From Candidatus Ulvibacter alkanivorans (lineage in GTDB: Bacteria; Bacteroidota; Bacteroidia; Flavobacteriales; Flavobacteriaceae), in the NCBI RefSeq assembly GCF_003333325.1, contig NZ_QOLC01000106.1, positions 1 through 36,057 of the forward strand: a DNA stretch of 36,057 nucleotides, in the 5' to 3' direction. The translations under genes and the position numbers were made by a program. This document shows, piece by piece, positions 16,158 through 24,601 of the stretch. Numbering within the stretch: the first letter of the stretch is position 1; each line of letters starts with the position of its first letter. A model generated the notes under the pieces. That model saw only the letters and a program-made list of their open reading frames with translations. It was not told the DNA's origin and searched no databases.

Positions 16158-16306
16158 ACAACCCGCTTCACAAAACAGCGGAAGCAGCGTGAGGGACCTG
16201 CCTACCGGCAGGCTTGTAGCAGCGGCATCCTTTTTTTAGAGCGTTTGGCGCCTCAAAAAAAGATATAGCGGATAGCCCGACCCGCCACAGGCGGGGCACG
16301 CCCCAC
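16158..16306. repeat. Composite palindromic intergenic repeat
   Basis: About 150 bp packed with inverted repeats immediately after the permease stop. The parts are CCTGCCTACCGGCAGGC near 16198-16214, then T-run/AGAGCGTTTGGCGCCTC/A-run at about 16231-16261, then CCCGCC-ACA-GGCGGG at 16281-16295. The last overlaps the alternative hairpin GGGGC-AC-GCCCC at 16293-16304. The first part resembles the 20-bp palindrome at 2798-2817. I believe similar modules recur between genes in flavobacterial genomes, but that is memory, not a search. It may act as a terminator for the permease gene. Confidence 0.65.
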
Positions 16307-17548
16307 TTATTCGAAACGGATGGCTTTTACGGGAGATATTTTAGAAATAATATAAGAGGGCACTAATAACATGACCAAACACAGTATAAAGGTGCCCAAA
16401 TTAAGGAGTGCGATGTACCCTATGTCCAAATAGACAGGTGCTTCGCTAACGTAATAGGTATTTGGGTCCAAGGGAAACAGCTTAAATTGTTTTTGGAGTA
16501 ACAACAATCCAATTCCAATAATATTTCCCCAAAATAATCCAACACCAATAAGGTACATTGCGTTATACAAGAATATCTTGCGAACGCTCCAATCGCTGCT
16601 TCCTAAGGCTTTTAAGATACCGATCATTTGGGTGCGTTCTAGTATCAAGACCAACAAGGCCGTGATCATATTGATTCCTGCCACCAAGATCATGATGCCA
16701 ATGATAAGTGCGATGTTAAAATCGAACAGGTCCAACCATTCGAATATGGAATAATATTTTTGCCGAATTGTTTGGGTGTCGAGCAAGCTTTGGGTCTCGG
16801 CATATACCGCGTTCCCGGTTTCTTCGATGGCGTCGAAATCTTCAACAAAAACTTCAAATCCGCCCACCTGGTTGGGTTCCCATCTATTTAAACTTTGTAT
16901 GTGTCGAATATCGGCTAAAAGGAATTGTTGGTCGAATTCTTGGAACCCGCTGTTATAGATACCAACGATCTCGAAGCCTCTACTTCTGGTTCTAAGGGTC
17001 TCTTTACTTTTTTCGTTTAGAAAGAAGGTAGCGATCGTATCGCCAATATCAAGTTGTAAGCGATTTGCCAAGTAGGAAGAGATCAATACTTCGTTGTTTA
17101 GTTCGCCGCTTACTTCGGGCAGCCGGCCTTCTACCAAGAAATCGGTAAAATAGCGCCAATCGTAATCGGCCCCAACTCCTTTAACCACTACGCCTTCAAA
17201 ATCGGTTGCGGTTCGAATCACCCCTCCTTTAGAGGCAGTGACCTGGATGTGTCTTATATTATCGACCGATGTAAAGTTTGGATAAAAGTCTTGCGCTGTA
17301 GAGACAGGGATCTGAGAGTCGTTAGAAAAGTTGGTGTCGAAGTTAGTGATTAGGATGTCGCCGTTAAAAGCGGAAACTTTTTCTTTTATTTTTTTCTGAA
17401 GTCCGACCCCGGTGGCCACCGAAATAAGCATAACGACCACGCCCATAATAATTGCTGTAATAGCAATTTTTATTATTGGTGCCGAAATACTACTTTTATG
17501 ATCCTTGGCCGTAACGATGCGGCGAGCGACAAAAAATTCGAAATTCAC
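16307..17548 (-). CDS. FtsX-like ABC transporter permease (LolC/LolE or MacB type)
   Basis: A 413-residue membrane subunit. One N-terminal span (about 25-48, IKIAITAIIMGVVVMLISVA) is followed by a large periplasmic MacB-type domain, then three C-terminal spans in the FtsX domain (about 275-405). The sequence LERTQMIGILKALGSSDWSVRKIF at about 304-327 is the typical cytoplasmic coupling region. The likely start is GTG at 17548, giving VNFEFFVARRIVTAKDHKSS, which fits relatives. The start lies only 10 nt from the divergent lipoprotein gene. No cognate ATPase is adjacent. It may belong to lipoprotein sorting, which is inference. Confidence 0.88.
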   Translation of the reverse strand: MNFEFFVARRIVTAKDHKSSISAPIIKIAITAIIMGVVVMLISVATGVGLQKKIKEKVSAFNGDILITNFDTNFSNDSQIPVSTAQDFYPNFTSVDNIRHIQVTASKGGVIRTATDFEGVVVKGVGADYDWRYFTDFLVEGRLPEVSGELNNEVLISSYLANRLQLDIGDTIATFFLNEKSKETLRTRSRGFEIVGIYNSGFQEFDQQFLLADIRHIQSLNRWEPNQVGGFEVFVEDFDAIEETGNAVYAETQSLLDTQTIRQKYYSIFEWLDLFDFNIALIIGIMILVAGINMITALLVLILERTQMIGILKALGSSDWSVRKIFLYNAMYLIGVGLFWGNIIGIGLLLLQKQFKLFPLDPNTYYVSEAPVYLDIGYIALLNLGTFILCLVMLLVPSYIISKISPVKAIRFE

Positions 17549-17558
17549 GAGCTACTTT

Positions 17559-18845
17559 ATGCGATTTACTTTTTTCAAAAATACATTATTATTATGTGTT
17601 CTGGTTTGTTTTTCCTGCGGAAGTCAGACCAAAGACTCAAACGAAGCAACAGACGATAGTATTGTGATACACGATACGGTGGCGGTTGATAACATAGCCG
17701 AAAATTTGTTGCGAACCGGTGCAGAACAACCCACCAACTATCTCCCGCTCTTAGACGGCAAGAATGTTGGAGTCGTGGCAAATCAAACTTCCATATTGCG
17801 TTTTGCCGAAAGTGTGAATCCGCCAAACGCTGAATTACAAGCCATTCAAAAAGACCAACATTTGGTCGATTTTTTAGTTGGAAACGATATAGCCGTGCGG
17901 AATGTGTTTGCACCCGAGCACGGATTTAGAGGTACTGCCGATGCCGGTGAGTTGGTGAAGGATGGGATCGATACAAAAACCGGACTTCCTATCATCTCGC
18001 TCTACGGCAACAATAAAAAACCATCTTCCAAGCAGTTAGAAGGTATCGAAATAATGATCTTCGATATTCAAGATGTAGGAGCTCGGTTCTACACCTATAT
18101 CTCTAGTTTGCATTATGTAATGGAGGCATGTGCAGAAGCCGGTATCCCGGTATTGGTGTTCGACAGGCCCAATCCGAATGGACATTATATCGATGGTCCT
18201 ATACTGGAGCCGGAACATTCGAGTTTTGTAGGTATGCATCCGGTGCCTGTAGTGCATGGGATGACCATTGGTGAATACGCTCAAATGATCAACGGAGAAG
18301 GCTGGCTAAGCAACGGACTTCAGTGTGATTTGACCGTTATAAAAATGGAAAACTACACCCACGACACAGCTTATTCGCTACCTGTAAAACCATCTCCTAA
18401 CCTGCCTAACGATACCGCTATAAATTTATACCCAAGTTTGTGTTTTTTTGAAGGAACTGTGGTGAGTGCAGGTAGAGGTACCGATATGCAGTTTCAGATC
18501 TTCGGAGCACCAGCGTTACCAAAAGCCTATTTCCCGTTTCAGTTTACGCCACAAGCAAACGAAGGGGCTACCTATCCGAAGTTCAAGGGTGAGCAATGTA
18601 ACGGACTTGATCTTCGCGATAGCAAACGATTAAACAAATTGAATCTAGAGTGGTTGATTGAGGCCTATGTTGGCTTCGGAAAAAAGCCCGAGTTCTTTAA
18701 TCCATTCTTTACCAAGTTGGCTGGCACTAAAAAGTTGCAGGAACAAATTGAACAAGGTTATACGTACCCCGAAATTAGAGCTACTTGGTTGCGTGATTTA
18801 GAATCCTACGATACAATGCGACAGGCCTATTTGTTGTATCCGTAA
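17559..18845 (+). CDS. DUF1343 lipoprotein, exo-beta-N-acetylmuramidase NamZ family
   Basis: A 428-residue lipoprotein. The signal peptide ends in the lipobox LVCFSC with Cys20. The NamZ (DUF1343) domain begins near residue 62: GKNVGVVANQTS, VFAPEHGFRG (119-124 region, with the acidic and histidine pair), FDIQDVGARFYTYI, VFDRPNPNG and GMTIGEYAQMING. NamZ enzymes remove terminal MurNAc from muropeptide glycans during cell wall recycling. The frame is open upstream to 17505, but only the ATG at 17559 puts the lipobox in the right place. It is divergent from the permease. Confidence 0.92.
   Translation: MRFTFFKNTLLLCVLVCFSCGSQTKDSNEATDDSIVIHDTVAVDNIAENLLRTGAEQPTNYLPLLDGKNVGVVANQTSILRFAESVNPPNAELQAIQKDQHLVDFLVGNDIAVRNVFAPEHGFRGTADAGELVKDGIDTKTGLPIISLYGNNKKPSSKQLEGIEIMIFDIQDVGARFYTYISSLHYVMEACAEAGIPVLVFDRPNPNGHYIDGPILEPEHSSFVGMHPVPVVHGMTIGEYAQMINGEGWLSNGLQCDLTVIKMENYTHDTAYSLPVKPSPNLPNDTAINLYPSLCFFEGTVVSAGRGTDMQFQIFGAPALPKAYFPFQFTPQANEGATYPKFKGEQCNGLDLRDSKRLNKLNLEWLIEAYVGFGKKPEFFNPFFTKLAGTKKLQEQIEQGYTYPEIRATWLRDLESYDTMRQAYLLYP
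17576..17583 (-). promoter_or_regulatory. Possible -7 element of the permease gene, inside the NamZ reading frame
   Basis: TATTTTTG on the minus strand matches TAnnTTTG and would give a leader of about 25 nt for the permease gene. No TTTG partner is visible, so confidence is low. It shows that regulatory sequence must lie inside the neighbouring coding region. Confidence 0.3.
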
Positions 18846-18927
18846 TGGGTTTGTTGCTATTTAAAATTTTCGATCAAAAAGCGTGAGCCTATACACTCAT
18901 AGTTTCTATGGCAGACCATCTACGTGG

Positions 18928-19422
18928 TTATAAGTTGATCCGCTCCTTCATTGCCTCTACTATATTGTAGACTGCCGGGCAGATCGCCACATTTTTTAAG
19001 GTAAGGTTTGAAATCTGTTGAAATTTCTTTCTATCGGTATGGGGAAACTCCCTACAGGCTTTTGGGCGAACGTCGTAAATACTGCAATAATTATCGGCTC
19101 CCAAAAAAGTACAAGGCACCGATTGTAGCACATAATCGTTGTCTTCATCTACTCGCAAATAGGTTTCGATAAAGTGTTTTGGTTTCATTCTAAAATGCTT
19201 GGCTATACGCTCAACGTCCTTGTTGGTAAATAACGGTCCGGTAGTCTTACAACAGTTGGCACAGGTGAGACAGTCGGTACGCTCGAATTCCTCATGATGC
19301 AATTCGTTCATGATGCCATCTAAATTTTTAGGCGGCTTCTTCTTTAGTTTAGAGAAGAACTTTTTATTCTCAGTATGCGTATCTTTGGCTCGTTGTGGGA
19401 GCTGTTTAAGGATCTCTTCCAT
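18928..19422 (-). CDS. YkgJ family cysteine cluster protein
   Basis: A 164-residue protein of the YkgJ family, proposed to bind iron or zinc. Eight cysteines are arranged as CLTCANCC at 51-58, Cys104, Cys113 (NYCSIYDVRPKACREFP), Cys123 and Cys148. The start at MEEILKQL (19422) was chosen over an upstream frame that would run into the divergent methyltransferase gene. It has no signal peptide. The gene lies 28 nt from the divergent methyltransferase start and ends 82 nt from the convergent NamZ gene. The biochemical role is unknown. Confidence 0.88.
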   Translation of the reverse strand: MEEILKQLPQRAKDTHTENKKFFSKLKKKPPKNLDGIMNELHHEEFERTDCLTCANCCKTTGPLFTNKDVERIAKHFRMKPKHFIETYLRVDEDNDYVLQSVPCTFLGADNYCSIYDVRPKACREFPHTDRKKFQQISNLTLKNVAICPAVYNIVEAMKERINL

Positions 19423-19429
19423 AGCGACG

Positions 19430-19437
19430 CAAAAATA
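19430..19437 (-). promoter_or_regulatory. Predicted -7 element giving a near-leaderless YkgJ mRNA
   Basis: TATTTTTG on the minus strand ends 7 nt before the ATG at 19422. With a transcription start a few bases downstream of the element the leader would be about 5 nt or less. Confidence 0.4.
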
Positions 19438-19450
19438 CACAATTAAAGGT

Positions 19451-20161
19451 ATGAACGATCTCTTAGGCAAAGCACTTCTTGATTTTTACTTCGGAAAGGA
19501 TCCCGAGATCTTATACACCGAAACGAATATTAGCGAGCAGGACGAATTGCCACTCCCCTATTTATTTCGAACCTATGCTGAAATGCCCTTACTGGAACAA
19601 GTGGCTTTAAAGGCCTGTAAAGGCAAGGTACTTGATGTTGGTTGTGGTGCCGGAAGTCATTCGTTGTACCTGCAACAACAAGGGTTTGAAGTTAAGGCGA
19701 TCGATACTTCGGAAGGCGCTGTAACAGTAAGTAAACAAAGAGGTGTAGCAAAAGTACAGCGAACCGATCTACTTAGCCTTTCCGAAGAAAAGTTCGACAC
19801 CATTCTATTGCTAATGAACGGCACAGGCATATTTCAAACAGTAGAAAACGTTCCCAAATACCTTCAACATTTAAGGTCATTATTAGCAACACACGGGAAG
19901 GTTTTAATCGATTCCAGTGACCTACGATATATGTACGACCCAGGTGAGGAAGGTGGAATTTGGGTGCCGGCCGATCGTTATTACGGTGAGTTAGAATTTA
20001 CCATATTGTACAAAGGAGAACAATCGGAACCCTTCGATTGGCTGTATATGGATGAGAACCTCTTTAAAGAATTGAGCGAAGCTGCCGGGTTCCAATTCAG
20101 TATACTTGCTCGAGGCGATAACTTCGATTATTTGGCGCAACTTACACTAGACCACAATTGA
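19451..20161 (+). CDS. Class I SAM-dependent methyltransferase
   Basis: A 236-residue methyltransferase with the SAM-binding motif I VLDVGCGAGSHSL at about residues 60-72, the acidic residue AIDTSEGAV at about 83-91 and the motif IV region FDTILLLMNGTGIF. The N-terminal segment LLDFYFGKDPEILYTETN is typical of a Bacteroidota subfamily of unknown substrate. The longer upstream open frame overlaps the YkgJ gene and was rejected. A terminator follows at 20235-20267. The substrate is unknown. Confidence 0.88.
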   Translation: MNDLLGKALLDFYFGKDPEILYTETNISEQDELPLPYLFRTYAEMPLLEQVALKACKGKVLDVGCGAGSHSLYLQQQGFEVKAIDTSEGAVTVSKQRGVAKVQRTDLLSLSEEKFDTILLLMNGTGIFQTVENVPKYLQHLRSLLATHGKVLIDSSDLRYMYDPGEEGGIWVPADRYYGELEFTILYKGEQSEPFDWLYMDENLFKELSEAAGFQFSILARGDNFDYLAQLTLDHN

Positions 20162-20234
20162 CAAAGACCGATTTACTATTATTGAATTTGAGCGTCCAAA
20201 TGCCTAACCAAGTTTCGGAATAAAACAAAATGTA

Positions 20235-20267
20235 AAAAATACCGTTAAAAAAAAGGTCGGTATTTTT
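20235..20267 (+). terminator. Rho-independent terminator after the methyltransferase gene
   Basis: AAAAATACCG at 20235-20244 pairs perfectly with CGGTATTTTT at 20258-20267 across a 13-nt A-rich loop. The final TTTTT forms part of the stem. The terminator overlaps the upstream element of the next promoter. Confidence 0.75.
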
Positions 20268-20294
20268 GAAATGCCTCCATAAAAGCTATGTTTG
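20265..20294 (+). promoter_or_regulatory. Predicted promoter of the metzincin lipoprotein gene
   Basis: TTTG at 20265-20268 and TATGTTTG at 20287-20294 are separated by 18 nt, a close match to TTTG-N19-TAnnTTTG. The transcript would start near 20299, giving a leader of about 15 nt. Confidence 0.6.
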
Positions 20295-20313
20295 CTACAA
20301 AAGAAAAATTGTT

Positions 20314-21096
20314 ATGAAGTTTCCCCCCAACTATCTTGTTATCGTTCTATTGATCTTCATTAGTTTTACGGCATGTAAAAATGACAACGGCGACGATCAA
20401 GTAGAAGATTTTAAAGCAGAGAACCGAAAAGGGTTAGGGAGATCTGCCGCCGACCTATTATCTAACGACACATACCAAGGACTTACGGTAGAGTTTGTGT
20501 ATGCCAACGGATTTCGTCCCAGAGAGAGTACGATCAATACCTTTCTTGATTTTCTAGCGGCAAGAGTTGTTAAACCCGATGGGATCAACTTGGTCGAAAC
20601 GGTTATAAGTGCCCCTCAGGGTGCTCCATTTACTACGGAAGAAATTCGCGATATCGAGGATGAGTTCCGCACCAAATACACCGTAGGAGACGAGATCGCA
20701 GTCTTCGTATTCTTTGCGAATGGAAACTCAGATAACGACACCGAAACATCGGTAACCCTAGGAACAGCCTATCAAAACACGTCTATCGTGATCTATGAAA
20801 AAACCTTAGAAGAACTAAGCGCTTCGCAAAACATCGACCTTGGTATCCTTGAGATCAATACGCTAAACCATGAGTTTGGTCATTTGTTTGGGTTGGTAAA
20901 TATACTGGAGGACGATATTCATACCGATCATGAAGACCCAAACAATTCTAAACATTGTGTGGTTCAAGATTGTTTAATGTATTTCGAAACCTCAAATACC
21001 GATAGAGCGGCATTACAGTTACTTATGAACCGTTCGGCAGCTCCTGAATTCGATCCGTTATGTATTGCAGATCTTCAAGCCAAGGGCGGACTGTAA
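20314..21096 (+). CDS. Metzincin-like zinc metalloprotease lipoprotein
   Basis: A 260-residue lipoprotein with lipobox SFTAC and Cys21. The zinc motif is HEFGH at 176-180, continuing LFGLVN. In archaemetzincins the third zinc ligand and the HCxxxxCxM element follow at once; here HC-VVQD-CLM lies at residues 204-212, after an 18-residue insertion that includes DHEDPN. The Met in CLMYF is the candidate Met-turn. The mature protein would be anchored facing the periplasm or cell surface. The family resembles proteins annotated as membrane metalloproteases in Bacteroidota. The start was set by the signal peptide. Confidence 0.8.
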   Translation: MKFPPNYLVIVLLIFISFTACKNDNGDDQVEDFKAENRKGLGRSAADLLSNDTYQGLTVEFVYANGFRPRESTINTFLDFLAARVVKPDGINLVETVISAPQGAPFTTEEIRDIEDEFRTKYTVGDEIAVFVFFANGNSDNDTETSVTLGTAYQNTSIVIYEKTLEELSASQNIDLGILEINTLNHEFGHLFGLVNILEDDIHTDHEDPNNSKHCVVQDCLMYFETSNTDRAALQLLMNRSAAPEFDPLCIADLQAKGGL

Positions 21097-21102
21097 TCTC
21101 AA

Positions 21103-22737
21103 CTATTCTTGGCCATACACTTGAGCACCATCGATAAATGTTGCTTGAACTTTCACCTTAGGAATACTGTCTTGTGGGATGGTCATGATATCTCGATCCA
21201 ACACAACGAAATCGGCTACTTTGCCTTCTTCTATGCTACCTTTTTGGTCTTCTTCAAAGTTGGAATAAGCCGCCCAAATCGTCATTCCTTTTAGCGTTTC
21301 TTCACGAGACAATGCCTCTTCTTTTCTAAAACCATCCTCGGGGTAATTCGCCAAATCTTTTCTTGCTACGGAAGCATAAAAGGTATACATAGGATTCACT
21401 TCTTCTACCGGAAAATCGGTTCCTAATACAATAATTCCTGCTTTGTCTAACATCGTTTTATAGGCATATGCTCCTTTAATTCGTTTGGGTCCAACCCTAT
21501 CCTCGGCCCAATACATATCGCTAGTAGCGTGAGTGGGTTGAACAGACGGAATTATATTCTTTGAAAAGTAATCGAAATCGGCTGGTGTAACGATCTGTGC
21601 ATGCTCCACTTTCCAGCGCGCATCGCTAATATCTTTCAATACCTCAGCATAGGTACGCAGCACCGCCACATTTGCCGAATCTCCAATGGCATGCGTATTC
21701 ATTTGGTATCCGGCATCGGCGATACGTTGTGCTAGCGCTTTGAGGTCTGTTTCGGTGGTGATCATAGCTCCGAAATGTCCCGGCTTGTCGCTGTAAGCTT
21801 CACGCATGGCAGCACCGCGAGATCCCAGCGCTCCATCACCATACACCTTGACCGATCGCACCGTAAGGCGATCTGTTTCTATGATGCCATTTTCCAGATA
21901 ATAATCTAAGTTTTCGGGAGTATTACTCACCATGGCATAGACTCGTAATTGCATTTCCCCTGCTTGTTGTAAACTATCTATTAGTTGGATCACCTCCTTA
22001 TCCAGCCCTGCATCGTTAATGGTAGTAAGTCCGTTTTCTACACAAATTTGTTCCGCATCCTTAAGTGCTTGTATGGCATCTGCACGAGACATCTCTGGGA
22101 ATGTGGCGCGTACGAGTGACATCGGACTATCAATCAAAATACCGGACGGCTTCCCATTTTCCAAGACCACTTCACCTCCATCCATTTTTGTTTCCGAAGT
22201 AATCCCTGCCATTTCTATGGCTTTCGAGTTCACGATCATTGCATGACCATCGATACGGGTTAATGCAACAGGCGTATCGGGAAACATGGAGTCTAACTCT
22301 TTTTTGGTAGGAAATTCTTTTACGTCCCAATCGTTTTGATCCCAACCTCTACCAATGATAAACGTTTTATTTTTTTCCTTCTGAAACGCGCTAACGCGCT
22401 CTAATACTTCGTCGTAACTGCTCGTCCCTACCAGCTCTACCTGCTGCAAACTAACTCCTAAATTAAAAAGGTGTGCATGCGCATCTATTAATCCGGGAAC
22501 TATGATCTGTCCTTTGGCATCATATACCGTCGTTGCCTTATACCTAAGCTCCAACTCCGGTTTTAGTCCAATTTCTTGGATCTTTCCATCTTTTACCACA
22601 AAAGCATCGGCAGTTTCAAAAGCATCGTTGGCCGTATAAATGATGGCATTTTTTACTAAAAGATCGGTAGGTATCTTATCGGGTGCACAAGAGAAAAGAA
22701 AAAATATACTGCTTGCGATAAAGAATAGCTGTTTCAT
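21103..22737 (-). CDS. Amidohydrolase family lipoprotein (YtcJ-like, Amidohydro_3)
   Basis: A 544-residue metal-dependent hydrolase with a lipoprotein signal (FFLFSC, Cys17). The metal-binding HxH is in GLIDAHAHL at residues 83-90 (His87, His89). Later ligands are suggested by the histidines in YQMNTHAIGDSAN and KVEHAQI and the aspartate in VLGTDFPVEEVNP. The layout, with a beta-sandwich contributed by both ends around a TIM barrel, is that of YtcJ-type amidohydrolases, whose natural substrates are unknown. It converges on the metzincin gene with a 6-nt gap. A 13-nt complement of the 16S rRNA tail lies inside it at 21987-21999. Confidence 0.92.
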   Translation of the reverse strand: MKQLFFIASSIFFLFSCAPDKIPTDLLVKNAIIYTANDAFETADAFVVKDGKIQEIGLKPELELRYKATTVYDAKGQIIVPGLIDAHAHLFNLGVSLQQVELVGTSSYDEVLERVSAFQKEKNKTFIIGRGWDQNDWDVKEFPTKKELDSMFPDTPVALTRIDGHAMIVNSKAIEMAGITSETKMDGGEVVLENGKPSGILIDSPMSLVRATFPEMSRADAIQALKDAEQICVENGLTTINDAGLDKEVIQLIDSLQQAGEMQLRVYAMVSNTPENLDYYLENGIIETDRLTVRSVKVYGDGALGSRGAAMREAYSDKPGHFGAMITTETDLKALAQRIADAGYQMNTHAIGDSANVAVLRTYAEVLKDISDARWKVEHAQIVTPADFDYFSKNIIPSVQPTHATSDMYWAEDRVGPKRIKGAYAYKTMLDKAGIIVLGTDFPVEEVNPMYTFYASVARKDLANYPEDGFRKEEALSREETLKGMTIWAAYSNFEEDQKGSIEEGKVADFVVLDRDIMTIPQDSIPKVKVQATFIDGAQVYGQE

Positions 22738-22762
22738 AAGGTTGAGTTTATGACCGCTAAAA

Positions 22763-22796
22763 TAAAAAAAGCATCCCTCAAAACGGAATGCTTTTT
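22763..22796 (-). terminator. Rho-independent terminator after the barrel gene
   Basis: On the minus strand AAAAAGCAT (22796-22788) pairs with ATGCTTTTT (22774-22766), and the T run continues. It begins 22 nt after the stop of the beta-barrel gene and lies just before the amidohydrolase start. Confidence 0.88.
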
Positions 22797-22817
22797 AAAA
22801 TTAATTCTTGGTGCAAT

Positions 22818-24563
22818 TTACCAATCAAATTTGTAAGTGGCTCCTAAGATCCCTTGTATTCCTTGTACTGGATAATTTAACCATTTCTCATAATTATCGC
22901 TTAGCAAATTGCTTCCTTTAGCAAAGATCGAGAGTCGGTCGTTTACTCGATAGCCTAAGTGAATATTGGCATCGATATAACTGTCTAGGGTTACTTCCAT
23001 AGTATCGTCTACAAATGGTCCCGAAAGGGATTCTAGATCCATTCGTTCTCCTGTAAAGAAAACAGTAGCGCCTCCGTAGAGCTGTTCGGAAATATTGAAG
23101 TTAGAAAATACTGATGCTTCAATCTCCGGTAAGTTCCACGGCTGTGCTTGAAAGGTAGTGTCGTAGCTATAGAACGAACCGTTCACTCCTAACGAAAAGT
23201 CTTCAGAAACAGCCACCTTTAACTCACCAAAAACCTCTAGCGTATTCATATCGTCGTAAACTACACGAAAAGAGTTTCCGTATTGGTAAGGTTCAGAAAT
23301 ATCTGTTGGATCGTCGATCGATGGATTTGCAATAAACAGTGCTTTATTCTCATCTTTCCCATACCCTGCACGCACATTATAACCCACCGAGTTAGATAAT
23401 TTTCCTTTTAGGCCAACAAAGCCTTCGTACAAATTACTTGTGGGTGCAATAAATAAAGTAGGTGACACAAACGGATTTGTTTCTTTAAAATCGTAGTAAC
23501 TGTTCTGCTCTAGGTCTCCCTGTGCTCCTCCGTAAACGATCAATAATTCGTCTACCAATCGGTAGGACGCATTGATACGCGGATAGATAAAAAATTCGGT
23601 TTCACTTTGCTCGGTTGCCAGGCTTACAAAGGCCGCCACACCAAGAGAAAGTGTAAGGTCTTCATTAAGATATACCAAGGAAGGTATGACACCTGCATTG
23701 AGATACCCGTAATCGATGCCGGTTGCGTTAAAGAAGTTTTGATCGAAACTTCCGCTTAGGTAATCAACCTCACCATCTATCTTGAGGGTAAAATCGGTGA
23801 GCGGAAAAGAAAACTCCGGCGTTGCGGTTATATTGAATTCCGAAGAACCAAACGCATCGCCCAAATAGCGAATATTGGCAGTGGCCTTCTCGAAGATCGA
23901 TTCATCGAAGGCTATGCTTCCTCCTACATATCCGCTAATATACGTTTGCTGTGGATCGATATCGTTTACCATTTCATCACTTAAAGATTCACTGTAGAAA
24001 TCACTTAGCCCATACCAATTATACAGTTGGTGTTGTATTCCCGCATCCAAACCATAGGTCGCATCGCGTTGTCTGCTAATATAATTTCCATCCAAACGCG
24101 TATCATAATACTTGTTTTGCAGTCGAATATCATCTATCCCGTTCTGTGATGAGTTGTGTCTAAAGAAGAACCCGGCATTGTCGGTACGACTTATCTCAAA
24201 ATTACTATACAACTCTGCCAATATGCTGGTGTAATTTCCAAATCCGAGTGTAGCATAGTTATCATACAATTTTATAGGTTTTGCACGCTCTACGGTTGTA
24301 GCTTTTCCTTTGGCAGGAGTAAATGTAGAGGCCACGGGCACCGAAAAGATACTGTATTGAACCGGTCGTTTCTTGGTAGTGACCGAATCGTTTATCGAAG
24401 GGGTTTCCTTTACCTTGAACGCATCTGAAATCGTAGGCGTGTAGGGTTTAACGATGTTAACCACTTCGGTTCCCAAGTCTTCTTTTTCATCTTGAGCGAA
24501 GGCGGTGAAAGTGACACTTAAAACCAAAAATAAGGTAAGTGAGGCTATGCGTTTATTGGACAT
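22818..24563 (-). CDS. Outer membrane beta-barrel protein, partner of the TPR protein
   Basis: A 581-residue exported protein: signal peptide 1-23 (LFLVLSVTFTAFAQ), a conserved segment GTEVVNIVKPYTPTISDAFK, then about 450 residues of alternating strands rich in Tyr, Phe and Asn. It ends GATYKFDW with a terminal aromatic residue, as expected for a barrel inserted by Bam. Related proteins are often called TonB-dependent receptor-like, but I see no plug domain or TonB box. It lies 38 nt after the 1006-residue TPR gene, so the pair probably acts together in the envelope. The substrate or function is unknown. Confidence 0.8.
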   Translation of the reverse strand: MSNKRIASLTLFLVLSVTFTAFAQDEKEDLGTEVVNIVKPYTPTISDAFKVKETPSINDSVTTKKRPVQYSIFSVPVASTFTPAKGKATTVERAKPIKLYDNYATLGFGNYTSILAELYSNFEISRTDNAGFFFRHNSSQNGIDDIRLQNKYYDTRLDGNYISRQRDATYGLDAGIQHQLYNWYGLSDFYSESLSDEMVNDIDPQQTYISGYVGGSIAFDESIFEKATANIRYLGDAFGSSEFNITATPEFSFPLTDFTLKIDGEVDYLSGSFDQNFFNATGIDYGYLNAGVIPSLVYLNEDLTLSLGVAAFVSLATEQSETEFFIYPRINASYRLVDELLIVYGGAQGDLEQNSYYDFKETNPFVSPTLFIAPTSNLYEGFVGLKGKLSNSVGYNVRAGYGKDENKALFIANPSIDDPTDISEPYQYGNSFRVVYDDMNTLEVFGELKVAVSEDFSLGVNGSFYSYDTTFQAQPWNLPEIEASVFSNFNISEQLYGGATVFFTGERMDLESLSGPFVDDTMEVTLDSYIDANIHLGYRVNDRLSIFAKGSNLLSDNYEKWLNYPVQGIQGILGATYKFDW

Positions 24564-24601
24564 ATGAATTAATTTCTTGTTATTGATAGCGGATGGGGTT
24601 C

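Noticed and set aside
17575..17913. A 112-codon minus-strand frame antisense to the NamZ lipoprotein gene
   Set aside because: It has no recognisable domain and fully overlaps a gene with clear family motifs.
18846..18927. A terminator between the convergent NamZ and YkgJ genes
   Set aside because: No convincing stem followed by a T run was found in these 82 nt.
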